Positions 52,537-61,246 of a DNA stretch of 64,000 nucleotides are shown here, one piece after another. Position numbers and translations under genes: made by a program. This DNA comes from Candidatus Aquicultor sp. (lineage in GTDB: Bacteria; Actinomycetota; Aquicultoria; Aquicultorales; Aquicultoraceae), in the NCBI GenBank assembly GCA_036504445.1, contig DASXVE010000009.1, positions 1-64,000 of the forward strand. Reading direction: 5' to 3'. The notes under the pieces are model-generated. The model was given only the letters and a program-made list of their open reading frames with translations, was not told the origin of the DNA and ran no database searches. The stretch's first letter is position 1. Each line of letters begins with the position of its first letter.

Positions 52537-53625
52537 ATGAAAATTGCCGGCTCTAGCTTTACAATGCAAGCACAACACACGTATATCCAGAAAGACGAGC
52601 AGCATGAAAAGCTTAGAACATGGGTGGATGCAATGCCGCCGCATACCGAAGAATCACCTGCGGCCGCATTGCAGGCCGGCAATGCTGATGGTTACATCCT
52701 TGAGTTAAAAGCAACCGAGACAGCCGCTTGGCAGTCGCAGCAGGCACACGCTACAATGCCGGAAGAGTACCAGGACATTAAAACTAGAGATGATCTCAAA
52801 GCTTTTCTTGTCGAGCGGCTGCTCGAAGCACTTACAGGGAAAAAGGTAACAATCAGGCACATCGAAATGCCCGATAAGACTGCAGATTCAGCATCTGTAA
52901 ATCCTCAAGGCGCGGTATCCGCGCAGGGTCAAGCCGAGCAAGCGCAGCAGAAACAGGGTTGGGGCGTCGAGTACGACCGCACCGAATCATACGAAGAGAG
53001 CGAATCGCTCGCAGTAAGCGTCGAAGGTGTCGTAAAGACGACAGACGGTAAAGAGTTTAACCTCTCGGCCGACTTTACTGTAAGCCGCAAGTTCGTACAA
53101 GAAGACGTCATCAGGCTGCGTGCCGGTGACGCAAAACTCGTCGATCCGTTGGTTATTAGTCTCGACGGTGCACCGGTGCGTCTAACCGAAACCAAATTCA
53201 AGTTCGACTTCAATGCGGACGGCAACCAGGAACTGATATCGTCACTGAATTCCGGTAGCGGTTTTCTGGCAATAGATAAAAATAAGGATGGCGTCATCAA
53301 CGATGGCAGCGAGCTCTTCGGGCCGACGACAGGCAATGCCTTTGCGGAGCTTAAGAGTTATGATGACGACGGCAACGGATGGATCGACGAAAACGACGTT
53401 GTCTTTAAAAACCTGCGGATATGGTCGAAAGATCCACAAGGAAACGATCGGCTGGCCACGCTTAAAGCAAATGATGTCGGTGCCATTTACCTCAACAGCA
53501 TAACTACACCATTCACCATAAAAGACAGCGCAAATTCAACGCAAGGACAAGTTGGTAATTCCAGCATATATGTCACGGAGCACGGCAAAGCAGGTATACT
53601 CCAAAACATAGATTTCGCCGTGTAA
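52537..53625 (+). CDS. Hypothetical protein with EF-hand-like Ca-binding loops
   Basis: ATG 52537 follows AAGGAGGAG. The 362-residue product has no signal peptide. The N-terminal half is polar and partly helical (DDLKAFLVERLLEALTGKKV). The C-terminal half has DLSADFTVSRKF-like strands and two calcium loops: DKNKDGVINDGSE and DDDGNGWIDENDVVF, of EF-hand or dockerin-like type. The same C-terminal arrangement occurs in hypothetical proteins of anaerobic bacteria. Location and role are unknown. Confidence 0.72.
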   Translation: MKIAGSSFTMQAQHTYIQKDEQHEKLRTWVDAMPPHTEESPAAALQAGNADGYILELKATETAAWQSQQAHATMPEEYQDIKTRDDLKAFLVERLLEALTGKKVTIRHIEMPDKTADSASVNPQGAVSAQGQAEQAQQKQGWGVEYDRTESYEESESLAVSVEGVVKTTDGKEFNLSADFTVSRKFVQEDVIRLRAGDAKLVDPLVISLDGAPVRLTETKFKFDFNADGNQELISSLNSGSGFLAIDKNKDGVINDGSELFGPTTGNAFAELKSYDDDGNGWIDENDVVFKNLRIWSKDPQGNDRLATLKANDVGAIYLNSITTPFTIKDSANSTQGQVGNSSIYVTEHGKAGILQNIDFAV

Positions 53626-53727
53626 CGATTCTTTGCGCGTTCGCAGAATCAAATGCCAATATATCCCATAAATTACCAGATTATGCTAAAGTTGTGATGC
53701 TGAGAGCCGATAAATGTACTATAGACA

Positions 53728-53806
53728 GTGCAGTAACCCCGGGGTTCGAAATAAAGATGAAGGCGGGGGAGATTGTACCGCCACCCGGGGCTGCACTTTC
53801 TTTTTT
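53728..53806 (+). ncRNA. Candidate structured small RNA, copy B
   Basis: The same layout as copy A at 9598-9667. P1 pairs GTGCAG (53728-53733) with CTGCAC (53791-53796), ending in a T-rich run. P2 pairs CCCCGGG with CCCGGGG (seven pairs, longer than in copy A). P3 pairs GGCGG with CCGCC around an 11-nt loop GGGAGATTGTA. Compared with copy A, P3 has U-A changed to C-G and P1 A-U changed to G-C, while the loop and the AAAG-T-AA linker are kept. The promoter-like upstream DNA is also shared. Confidence 0.6.
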
Positions 53807-53809
53807 AGA

Positions 53810-53839
53810 AAATAAGAGGGCGCCAGCCCTCTTATTTTT
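53810..53839 (+). terminator. Second terminator downstream of small RNA copy B
   Basis: AAATAAGAGGGC / GCCCTCTTATTT with a four-base loop and a T-run. Confidence 0.85.
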
Positions 53840-54042
53840 GCTTCAATGAGTATGCTTGCCGCACCGGGCGCAACAGCATCATTTAATGTAAGAATTAAGT
53901 GCCGTTTTATGCAATAAGATCTTCGAAACCGTGTCGTGGTTATGCTCCCGGCATTTGTCAGTGCACACCTGGACCAGGTTTTACTTATCAGCTTTATTAT
54001 TCTGCGTTATATTAGATGAAAGTAACATAGTAGGTGAAAAGT

Positions 54043-56034
54043 ATGTCGCGTGTGAGCCTCACGCCGCAACAGTTAAATACGCTCGATGCGATATCCTCCG
54101 CATCACCGGAGTATATCTATATTTTCGGCAGGGATTTGAGTTATCTCTATGTAAGCAAATCCGGAGCGCGAGCGTTTGGGCTTGAGCAATCGGATATTAT
54201 CGGAAAATCGTCGCTCGATCTGGGTATTCCTATTGAGACTATGGCGTCTTTTAACCGGCAGGTCGAACATGTATCTGAGACCGGTATTGCGATTATCGGC
54301 GAAGTAGAGCTACAGACGGTTGTCGGTATAAGAGAATATAACTATACTCTCAAAGAAGTCTCACTGGATGGGGTTAACCCCGTAATTGTTGCCACTTTTA
54401 GCGATATTACCGAACAAAAACATCTTGAAGATGAGTTGCGTGAAAGCGCGAACCGTATACAATTATTGCTGGATTCCACCGATGAGGGTATTTACGGTCT
54501 CGATGTTGATGGCTTCTGCACGCTGTTTAACCGTGCTGCAGCCAGCATGACCGGTTTTACCGCTGAAGAGGTGCTCGGTAAAGACCTGCACCACCTCATA
54601 CATCATAGCCACAGTGACGGTTCACCGTATCCGCTCGATGATTGCCCAATTGTTCGCTCATTCAGAGCAGGCGGCGGCACCAGGGTCGACAATGAAGTGT
54701 TTTGGCATAAAGACGGCTCACCGTTTCCGGTCGAGTATTCATCCTACCCGGTTATTGAACACGGTGAAGTAAAAGGCGCGGTTGTAACTTTTACCGATAT
54801 TACAGCCCGTAAAAAAGCCGCCGAGCTTAGCGATGCGCTCAATCGGATTAATAATATGATTATCTCGACTTTTAACGTTGACGAGATCATGCAAACCGTT
54901 ACTGTCGAGGCGGCACGAGTGCTCGAGTCCGAATCGGCGGTTCTTATGTCTCCCGAACAGGATTATTGGGTCGCGCGGTATACATACGGCACAGTGCCCC
55001 AGGAGCTAGTGAGCGCGCGTATTCCCGCCGAAGAAGCTCAAGCATCATATCTGGTTTCCAGGACGCACGAACCGCTCGTAGTCAATGACGCCCCTCATGA
55101 CCCCCGGATTAATAATGAGCTCGCAAAACGCTTTGGCGTCCGCTCGGAGATTGTAGTGCCGCTTATGGTGCGCGACGAGATAATGGGGGCAATTTACTTT
55201 CATTATTACTCGACAGCGGTCGAATTTTCTGACGCACAGCTTGATTTTGCCAGACAGCTTGGCTTATCGACATCGCTCGCACTTGAGAACGCCCGGCTTT
55301 ATGAGGTTGAGCGAAACATCGCCGATACGCTTCAGGACGCTCTTTTAACTATACCGGCTAGAATGCCGAATCTATCGTTCGGGCACCTGCACCGGTCGGC
55401 GACAGAAGCTGCGAAAGTGGGCGGTGATTTCTACGACCTTTTTAAACTCAAAGACGGGATAACCGGCATAATTATGGGAGACGTTTCGGGCAAAGGGTTA
55501 AGCGCGGCTGCGGTCACATCGCTGGTTAAGAACACAATCAGGGCATACGCGCTTGATAGCTTTTCTCCTGCTGAGGTCATAGCGAAAACCAATGACGCAA
55601 TTTACCGCGTCATCTCCGCAACCTCGTCGTCATTTATAACGGTGTTTTTCGGCATGATAACACCTGCTACCGGTCGCTTTGTCTACTGCAACGCGGGTCA
55701 CCCGCCGGCGATTCTACAGCGCCGCTCCGGCGGTATTGAGCTCTTAAGCACGGGGTCGCCGGTTATTGGTGCGTTTGATGACCTTAGATACGATGAGGCA
55801 GAGACTTCGCTTAACGAAGGAGATATTCTGCTTCTCTATACCGATGGGGTTATTGAAGCTCGCTGTGACGATGGGTTCTTCGGCGAAGCAAGACTTCAGA
55901 AACTCATGAACGGTATGGAATTTAGGCCGGCGCCGGAGGTTGCTCAACTCGTATTCAGTGAGGTCATGCAGTGTACCGGCGGGCGCTTGTCCGATGATCT
56001 TGCATTGTTCGCCGTCTCAATTCAGCCAAGCTAG
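54043..56034 (+). CDS. SpoIIE/RsbU-type phosphatase (PAS-PAS-GAF-PP2C), cytoplasmic
   Basis: The 663-residue protein lacks membrane spans. It has two PAS domains (starting YIYIFGRDLSYLYVSKSGAR and LLLDSTDEGIYGLDVDGFCT), a GAF domain (AVLMSPEQDYWVARYTYGTV) and a PP2C phosphatase (VGGDFYDLFKLKD, MGDVSGKGLSAA, YCNAGHPPA, YTDGVIEARCDDGFFGE, SDDLALFAV). The PAS-GAF-PP2C part matches the membrane sensor at 44504 in order and motif, so the two are paralogues with different input ends. ATG 54043 has AGGTGA. It should act on a STAS-domain antagonist. Confidence 0.88.
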   Translation: MSRVSLTPQQLNTLDAISSASPEYIYIFGRDLSYLYVSKSGARAFGLEQSDIIGKSSLDLGIPIETMASFNRQVEHVSETGIAIIGEVELQTVVGIREYNYTLKEVSLDGVNPVIVATFSDITEQKHLEDELRESANRIQLLLDSTDEGIYGLDVDGFCTLFNRAAASMTGFTAEEVLGKDLHHLIHHSHSDGSPYPLDDCPIVRSFRAGGGTRVDNEVFWHKDGSPFPVEYSSYPVIEHGEVKGAVVTFTDITARKKAAELSDALNRINNMIISTFNVDEIMQTVTVEAARVLESESAVLMSPEQDYWVARYTYGTVPQELVSARIPAEEAQASYLVSRTHEPLVVNDAPHDPRINNELAKRFGVRSEIVVPLMVRDEIMGAIYFHYYSTAVEFSDAQLDFARQLGLSTSLALENARLYEVERNIADTLQDALLTIPARMPNLSFGHLHRSATEAAKVGGDFYDLFKLKDGITGIIMGDVSGKGLSAAAVTSLVKNTIRAYALDSFSPAEVIAKTNDAIYRVISATSSSFITVFFGMITPATGRFVYCNAGHPPAILQRRSGGIELLSTGSPVIGAFDDLRYDEAETSLNEGDILLLYTDGVIEARCDDGFFGEARLQKLMNGMEFRPAPEVAQLVFSEVMQCTGGRLSDDLALFAVSIQPS

Positions 56035-56175
56035 TTCGCTTCTGTTTTCTTACAGAAACGCGACCTACCCTTTCCCCACCATTCATTTAGATACCTTCGT
56101 TTCTAAAATGCTCGAAATGGTTATTATAAACTGAACTCTCAGTCGTTGAATGATTCACATTAGAACGGTTTGCCG

Positions 56176-57270
56176 ATGAACATGTCCAAAGGCTTGCTTG
56201 CCACAATACTAAAAATAATCGTTATCTGCGTAAATATAGTTGCGGCACTGGCGCTGGTTATATTTGCTTCACTCTTTGTAACCAGCCCGAAAACGGCTAA
56301 TAACCTTGCGAGCTCTTGTATCTCATGCAAAAAACCCAACATAACTCTGGCCCGCCAGCCCATTTTTCGAAGCCGTGGGAGGATGACGGTAAAAGACTGG
56401 GAGGTGATGCTTTCACCGTCATCGACGGAACCCGTTATCGTACCGGAGCTGAAACCAAGCGAACAACAACGAATGGCACTCGCACGTGTAAATCACTATC
56501 GGGCACTCGTCGGTCTTGCCCCGGTTACGCTCAATAAGGATATTAACCGAGCATCGGAGTCGCACGCAGAATATAACGCCCGCCATAGCCTCTCGGGACA
56601 TACTGAGAAGCGCAGTAAAGACGGGTACTCGGGGGCGTGGCCGTGGGATCGGATGGAGTGCTTCGGGTACGATAAATTCACATACGCCACGGAGATTTGT
56701 AGTACGCGCTGGGCGGAGCCCCAATTTCTTTTGTCTATCAATCCAAACTGGGCGGTCGATGGCTGGGTGGATACCGTGTACCACCGGTTTCCGATTCTAA
56801 GCCCTGACGTATATGAGGCGGGATTTGGGGCACGCAGAACCGTTACGTGCGTTTCCTATGTTATGGATTTCGGGAACCCCGGTTTTGCCGATAAAAAGAC
56901 CATTGTTTGCTACCCGGTGAAAGATCAGCACGATGTACCGGTTGAGTTCACGGGGGATGAAAAGCCGGACCCGCTTCCCGGCCGTAGCTACCCGGTCGGC
57001 TATCCGATTACGGTAACATTTAACGACTACAGAGATATTGTCATCACAAGCGTTGCACTCACGAACGAATATGGTGAGAGTGTCGAATCGTATTACATAA
57101 CGCCATTTTCAAATGAGTATATCCGTGAGTCATTGGCGATCCTTCCTAAAAAACCGCTATCCTACGGTGCGACATACTCTGTTTGCGTGTTGGGCGTTGC
57201 CGATGAAGAACCTGTCAATTTGACCTGGCAGTTTACAACCACAAAGCAATCCCGAAACGCAATTCCTTAA
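56176..57270 (+). CDS. Secreted CAP-domain (SCP/PR1) protein
   Basis: The protein has an N-terminal membrane segment or signal (ILKIIVICVNIVAALALVIF) and a CAP domain: ALARVNHYRALVGLAPVTLN, then SESHAEYNARHSLSGH with the conserved histidine and glutamate, GWVDTVYHRFPIL, and YEAGFGARRTVTCVSYVMDF. A C-terminal Ig-like domain follows (YPITVTFNDYRDIVITSVAL). Such proteins are exported and are widespread in S-layer bacteria; their role is uncertain. No good ribosome binding site precedes ATG 56176. Confidence 0.8.
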   Translation: MNMSKGLLATILKIIVICVNIVAALALVIFASLFVTSPKTANNLASSCISCKKPNITLARQPIFRSRGRMTVKDWEVMLSPSSTEPVIVPELKPSEQQRMALARVNHYRALVGLAPVTLNKDINRASESHAEYNARHSLSGHTEKRSKDGYSGAWPWDRMECFGYDKFTYATEICSTRWAEPQFLLSINPNWAVDGWVDTVYHRFPILSPDVYEAGFGARRTVTCVSYVMDFGNPGFADKKTIVCYPVKDQHDVPVEFTGDEKPDPLPGRSYPVGYPITVTFNDYRDIVITSVALTNEYGESVESYYITPFSNEYIRESLAILPKKPLSYGATYSVCVLGVADEEPVNLTWQFTTTKQSRNAIP

Positions 57271-57457
57271 AAAAAACGGTTTTGCGACATAATGAAACTC
57301 GCTATTCATATATTGTGCGCTCCTACGTATGAGATATCTGTTTGCTGCGCTTCATTGCAAAATGAGTTTATCGCTTCCCATCAGCTTAGATTGCGAAGAG
57401 CTAAGTTCCGCGTCGGGCGTGGTACAATGAGATATATTCTATTGTGAGGGGATACAA

Positions 57458-58093
57458 GTGAGCGAACGCAAATTATACGATATATCGGTTCCTATTCGTC
57501 CGAAGATGCCGGTGTGGCCGGGCGACCCGGGGTTTCAGCGCACGCTATACCAGTCGTTTGAGGAGGGCGGTTCGTATGAAGCCTCGATGATTCGAATGGG
57601 AAGCCATACGGGCACGCACATCGATGCTCCGGCTCACTTCTTGCAAGGCGGCTCGACAATTGATACGGTGCCGCTTGATAAATTAATCGGTAAGGTTATC
57701 GTCGTTCAGGTAGATGTGCCTCAGGAGATAACCCGGTCACATATTGAATCGCTTTACGTTGAAGGGTACGAGCGAATACTTTTTAAGACCCGCAACTCGG
57801 CGCTTTACCAGAGCGATGAGTTTACCAGCGATTTTGTTTATCTAACGCTTGGTGCGGCGCAACACCTGGTCGATCTGGGCATGAAGCTTGTCGGCATCGA
57901 TTACCTGTCGGTCGGTGAGTACCACTCCGGGGCAGACGTACACCAGACGCTCTTGGGCAGCGGCGCCGTAGTTTTAGAGACCATCAACCTGGCGGATGTA
58001 CCGCCCGGCGAGTATGAGATTATGTGCTTACCGCTTAAGGTACAAGGCTCGGACGGTGCGCCGGCACGAGCTGTTTTGTGTGAACTGGGTTAG
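57458..58093 (+). CDS. Cyclase-family hydrolase (kynurenine formamidase-like)
   Basis: The 211-residue protein begins at GTG behind GAGGGG. It has the family start YDISVPIRPKMPVWPGDPGF and the metal motif GSHTGTHIDAPAHFL (H-x-G-T-H-x-D-x-P-x-H). The end LVGIDYLSVGEY and the AVVLETINLADVP strand are also typical. Metal-dependent amide hydrolysis (kynurenine formamide or a related substrate) is likely; no tryptophan-pathway genes are nearby. It is convergent with pstA. Confidence 0.87.
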   Translation: MSERKLYDISVPIRPKMPVWPGDPGFQRTLYQSFEEGGSYEASMIRMGSHTGTHIDAPAHFLQGGSTIDTVPLDKLIGKVIVVQVDVPQEITRSHIESLYVEGYERILFKTRNSALYQSDEFTSDFVYLTLGAAQHLVDLGMKLVGIDYLSVGEYHSGADVHQTLLGSGAVVLETINLADVPPGEYEIMCLPLKVQGSDGAPARAVLCELG

Positions 58094-58122
58094 CAACGCA
58101 GCCCGCCTAAGCGCTTAGACGT

Positions 58123-59001
58123 TTACGCATGCATCTGCTTTTCGAATCGATTACGCAAAAACACCGAAACTGCATTCATCGATAGCAATACCGCAAGCAG
58201 GATAATAATCGCCGCTGCCGCCAGGTGGCCGTAGGCTTCCTGCGGCCTGGTAACCCAACTATAGATCTGAATAGGCAGTACGGTAAAGCCATCCATCGCG
58301 CTCTTTGGCACGAATGGTACAAAAGCAAGAGCCCCAATCATGATAAGAGGGGCCGTCTCACCGATAGCCCTGGACATCGTTAAAATCGTACCGGTGAAGA
58401 TACTCGGCATTGCTGCCGGGATTACTATGTGTCTAATAGTTTGCCATTTCGTAGCGCCCATTGCCATAAAGCCGATTTTAAGTGAACTCGGCACGCTTTT
58501 AATGGCTTCGCGGGCCGCAATAATCATTACCGGAAGAACCAGTAGGGTCATAGTGAGTGCCCCGGCCAGGACGCTTCTTCCCAACGCCATTGCACGTACA
58601 AACGCCGCAAGCCCCAGAATGCCGTAGACAATTGAAGGCACACCGGCAAGATTGGCAATATTAATATCGATAATTGCCATCCAGCGGTTCTTTGGCGCGT
58701 ATTCTTCAAGAAATATGGCGGTGCCAACACCGACGGGGAAGGTGAGAAGCGCTGTGATTGCGGTAACCCATAGCGTACCCGCGAGTGCGGCTAGTATTCC
58801 CGAATTGGTCGGGATAAATGACGGGAAACTCGCCAAGAAATGCCAGTTCACCCACGATGCACCCTTGCGAACAATATCTATTAAGAGTGCAGCGAGCACT
58901 ACGATTGCAACCGCGCATGAAAGTAACATCAGGCCGTGAAATATGGCGTTCTTTATGCGGCGGCGTTTGAGCCGTTTGAGCGCAGCGGTATCTGAAATCA
59001 T
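58123..59001 (-). CDS. pstA: Phosphate ABC transporter permease PstA
   Basis: The 292-residue permease has six spans. The ABC permease EAA region is [22 protein letters not shown], and the PstA-typical [16 protein letters not shown] follows. It pairs with PstC in the high-affinity phosphate importer. The start overlaps the pstC stop by four bases. The next gene downstream is convergent, so the expected pstB (ATPase) and phoU do not follow. Confidence 0.93.
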   Translation of the reverse strand: MISDTAALKRLKRRRIKNAIFHGLMLLSCAVAIVVLAALLIDIVRKGASWVNWHFLASFPSFIPTNSGILAALAGTLWVTAITALLTFPVGVGTAIFLEEYAPKNRWMAIIDINIANLAGVPSIVYGILGLAAFVRAMALGRSVLAGALTMTLLVLPVMIIAAREAIKSVPSSLKIGFMAMGATKWQTIRHIVIPAAMPSIFTGTILTMSRAIGETAPLIMIGALAFVPFVPKSAMDGFTVLPIQIYSWVTRPQEAYGHLAAAAIIILLAVLLSMNAVSVFLRNRFEKQMHA

Positions 59002-59999
59002 TCGTATACCTCCCTGTAACGGCGCGTAATAACTTGGCCGATTACGTTTATCGCGAGTGTGATTAAAAAGAGCAGCATTCCGACCGCAAAGATGGTCTGA
59101 TACTCGATTGTGCCTTGCGGTGTGTCGCCCATGCTTATCTGAACGATCGATGCCGTCATTGTCTGGACGCTTTCCATCGGATTGAGTGTGAGTTTTGGCG
59201 TTGATCCCGCGGCGAGCGTCACGATCATCGTCTCGCCGATGGCTCTGGATATCGCGAGGATAAACGATGCGATAACGCCGGATAGTCCGGCCGGCAGGAC
59301 TATCTTGCTTGCGACCTCGTAATGGGTTGCCCCAAGTGCGAACCCTGCTTCCTTAAGTGACCGCGGTACCGATGATAGCGCGTCTTCACTTAACGACGAG
59401 ACCGTTGGGATAATCATAATGCCGACAACGATACTGGCGCTTAGTGCGTTAAACGTGCTTAATGACGGGATAAATGTCTTCAAAAGCGGTGTTACAAACG
59501 TGAGCGCGAAATATCCGTAGACGACGGTTGGAATTCCGGCGAGAACCTCTAAGAGCGGCTTGATCACCTTTCTAACTTTTTGATTTGAATAGATGCTTAA
59601 ATAAATCGCGCTTGCGAGGCCGATCGGCAGCGCTACAATGCTCGATCCCAAAAGAATTATCGTCGTTCCCGCGATGAGCGGCCAGATGCCGAAGTGCTGG
59701 TCGGCAAAGAGCGGAGTCCACATAGTGTCAGTGAGAAATTTAGTGATCGGAACAACTCTGAAAAACGAGACCGACTCGGTGAGCAGCGACAGGATAATCC
59801 CGATTGTTGTAAACACTGATATGAGCACGCAGCCGAGCAGTACCAGATAAACTCCGCGCTCTCGAATGTTTCGCCAGGTTATTGTACGTTTAGGCGATTC
59901 AATCGCCGTTGCAAATTCAGCGGTGATTTGCTCTTCTGGTATATTTATAATATCAGCTGGTTGGCTTTGAGCTTCTTCAAAAGCATCCAACTTCATCAC
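58998..59999 (-). CDS. pstC: Phosphate ABC transporter permease PstC
   Basis: The 333-residue permease starts with a polar segment, then six spans. The conserved [20 protein letters not shown] and [18 protein letters not shown] identify Pst[15 protein letters not shown] is the ATPase-contacting loop. Its ATG is about 118 bases after pstS, with a strong hairpin between the two. Confidence 0.93.
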   Translation of the reverse strand: MMKLDAFEEAQSQPADIINIPEEQITAEFATAIESPKRTITWRNIRERGVYLVLLGCVLISVFTTIGIILSLLTESVSFFRVVPITKFLTDTMWTPLFADQHFGIWPLIAGTTIILLGSSIVALPIGLASAIYLSIYSNQKVRKVIKPLLEVLAGIPTVVYGYFALTFVTPLLKTFIPSLSTFNALSASIVVGIMIIPTVSSLSEDALSSVPRSLKEAGFALGATHYEVASKIVLPAGLSGVIASFILAISRAIGETMIVTLAAGSTPKLTLNPMESVQTMTASIVQISMGDTPQGTIEYQTIFAVGMLLFLITLAINVIGQVITRRYREVYE

Positions 60000-60022
60000 T
60001 CCTGGTAAGTTGAAAGCAGCAT

Positions 60023-60052
60023 AGCATCACCGGCGAAAGGGCCGGCGATGCT
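60023..60052 (-). promoter_or_regulatory. Intercistronic hairpin between pstS and pstC
   Basis: AGCATCACCGGC pairs with GCCGGCGATGCT (one mismatch) without a T-run on the minus strand. Such hairpins often stabilise the upstream message, so pstS would be made in excess over the permeases. Confidence 0.6.
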
Positions 60053-60116
60053 AATAATCTGCATATTTGAATGTCAGATATTCAATCTAGTAACGTGCTT
60101 TTACCTATGTGACAGG

Positions 60117-61109
60117 CTATTTTACCGCGTTAACCGCATCCTGGGTTTTTTGGTAATCTGGCTGGTTCAGCGGCACATAGCCAACTTGTTGTACAAGGCT
60201 TGCGCCATCGGTCAGGTAGAACTTTACGAACTCCTTGACCTCAGGGCGTGCGAGCGATTTTTTGTTTGCGTAGATGTAAATCTGACGCGAAAGCGGTTTA
60301 TATGTATCGCTCTTGATGGTTTGCTCGCTCGGAGCAACAGGGCCGCTGCCGGCATCTACCGACAGCACCTTTAGCTTGTCTTCGTTCTGCTTGAAGTAAG
60401 CGTATCCAACATAACCGAGAGCGCCTTTGTCGCCCTCAACACCTTGAACGATTACGTTATAGTCTTCGCTCACTTGGTAGTCGGTCCTGATGGCCTTCTG
60501 CTTACCATTGATCGTTTCCGTGAAGTAATCAAATGTACCGTGCGCGCTGCTTGGGCCGTAGAGCGTGATTTTATCCGCCGGCCAACTCGGGCGAACATCT
60601 TTCCAGGTTTTAACCTTGCTGCCCGGCTCCCAAATCTTCTTAAGCTCAGCCGTAGTGATTGATGATGCCCACGTATTATCTTTATTGACGATGATTGAGA
60701 TGCCGTCATACGCGACCGGTATCTCTAGGTACTCGATGCCGTTCTTTTGCGCCGCCGCTTTTTCCTCAGCCGAGATCGGCCGCGATGCGTCACTGATATC
60801 GATCTCGTTGGCGATGAACTTCTTAAAACCGCCACCGGTGCCCGATGAACCAACAGTAACACTTACGCCGTTGTTCTGTTTCATGAACTGCTCGGCGACC
60901 GCCTCGCTGATCGGCAGTACGGTGGTTGAACCGTCGATTTTTACCGAGCCTGATAATTGTTGTGATGTTTTTTTGGCGTCACTTGCATTAGTTGAGTTTT
61001 GTGACTGGTTATTCGAACCGCAACCTGTCGCAACCAGCGCGACCAAAGCGATAACAACCATTACTAGTACAGTTTTGCTTTTCCCCGGATTCCTCGACAT
61101 TAATCCCAT
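60117..61109 (-). CDS. pstS: Phosphate-binding lipoprotein PstS
   Basis: The 330-residue protein has a lipoprotein signal (VMVVIALVALVATGC) and a phosphate-binding fold: SVKIDGSTTVLPISEAVAEQ, SVTVGSSGTGGGFKKF with the phosphate loop, DASRPISAEE, and YGPSSAHGTFDYFTE. These are the conserved binding-site segments of PstS. It captures phosphate outside the membrane for the PstCA permease. The start ATG has AGGAGG close by. Confidence 0.94.
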   Translation of the reverse strand: MGLMSRNPGKSKTVLVMVVIALVALVATGCGSNNQSQNSTNASDAKKTSQQLSGSVKIDGSTTVLPISEAVAEQFMKQNNGVSVTVGSSGTGGGFKKFIANEIDISDASRPISAEEKAAAQKNGIEYLEIPVAYDGISIIVNKDNTWASSITTAELKKIWEPGSKVKTWKDVRPSWPADKITLYGPSSAHGTFDYFTETINGKQKAIRTDYQVSEDYNVIVQGVEGDKGALGYVGYAYFKQNEDKLKVLSVDAGSGPVAPSEQTIKSDTYKPLSRQIYIYANKKSLARPEVKEFVKFYLTDGASLVQQVGYVPLNQPDYQKTQDAVNAVK

Positions 61110-61246
61110 GTAACCTCCTGTGATTTCTCGGTGCGAGATTTATTAGGGTGCTATGAGCACCCAATTACAGGATACGGTGCAAACCGGGATGTGTGGTGAA
61201 AACGGTGTAACCATCGTGTTAAATATTTATGACATCATTATTCGGA
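61110..61246 (-). promoter_or_regulatory. Possible Pho-box region upstream of pstS
   Basis: On the minus strand, TTAACACGATG, GTTACACCGTT and TTCACCACACA lie at about 61184-61216 as three consecutive 11-base units with a shared T-T/C-A-C-A/C core. This resembles PhoP/PhoB direct-repeat operators. The assignment rests on visual similarity and position only. A hairpin GGGTGC/GCACCC lies nearer the gene. Confidence 0.35.
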
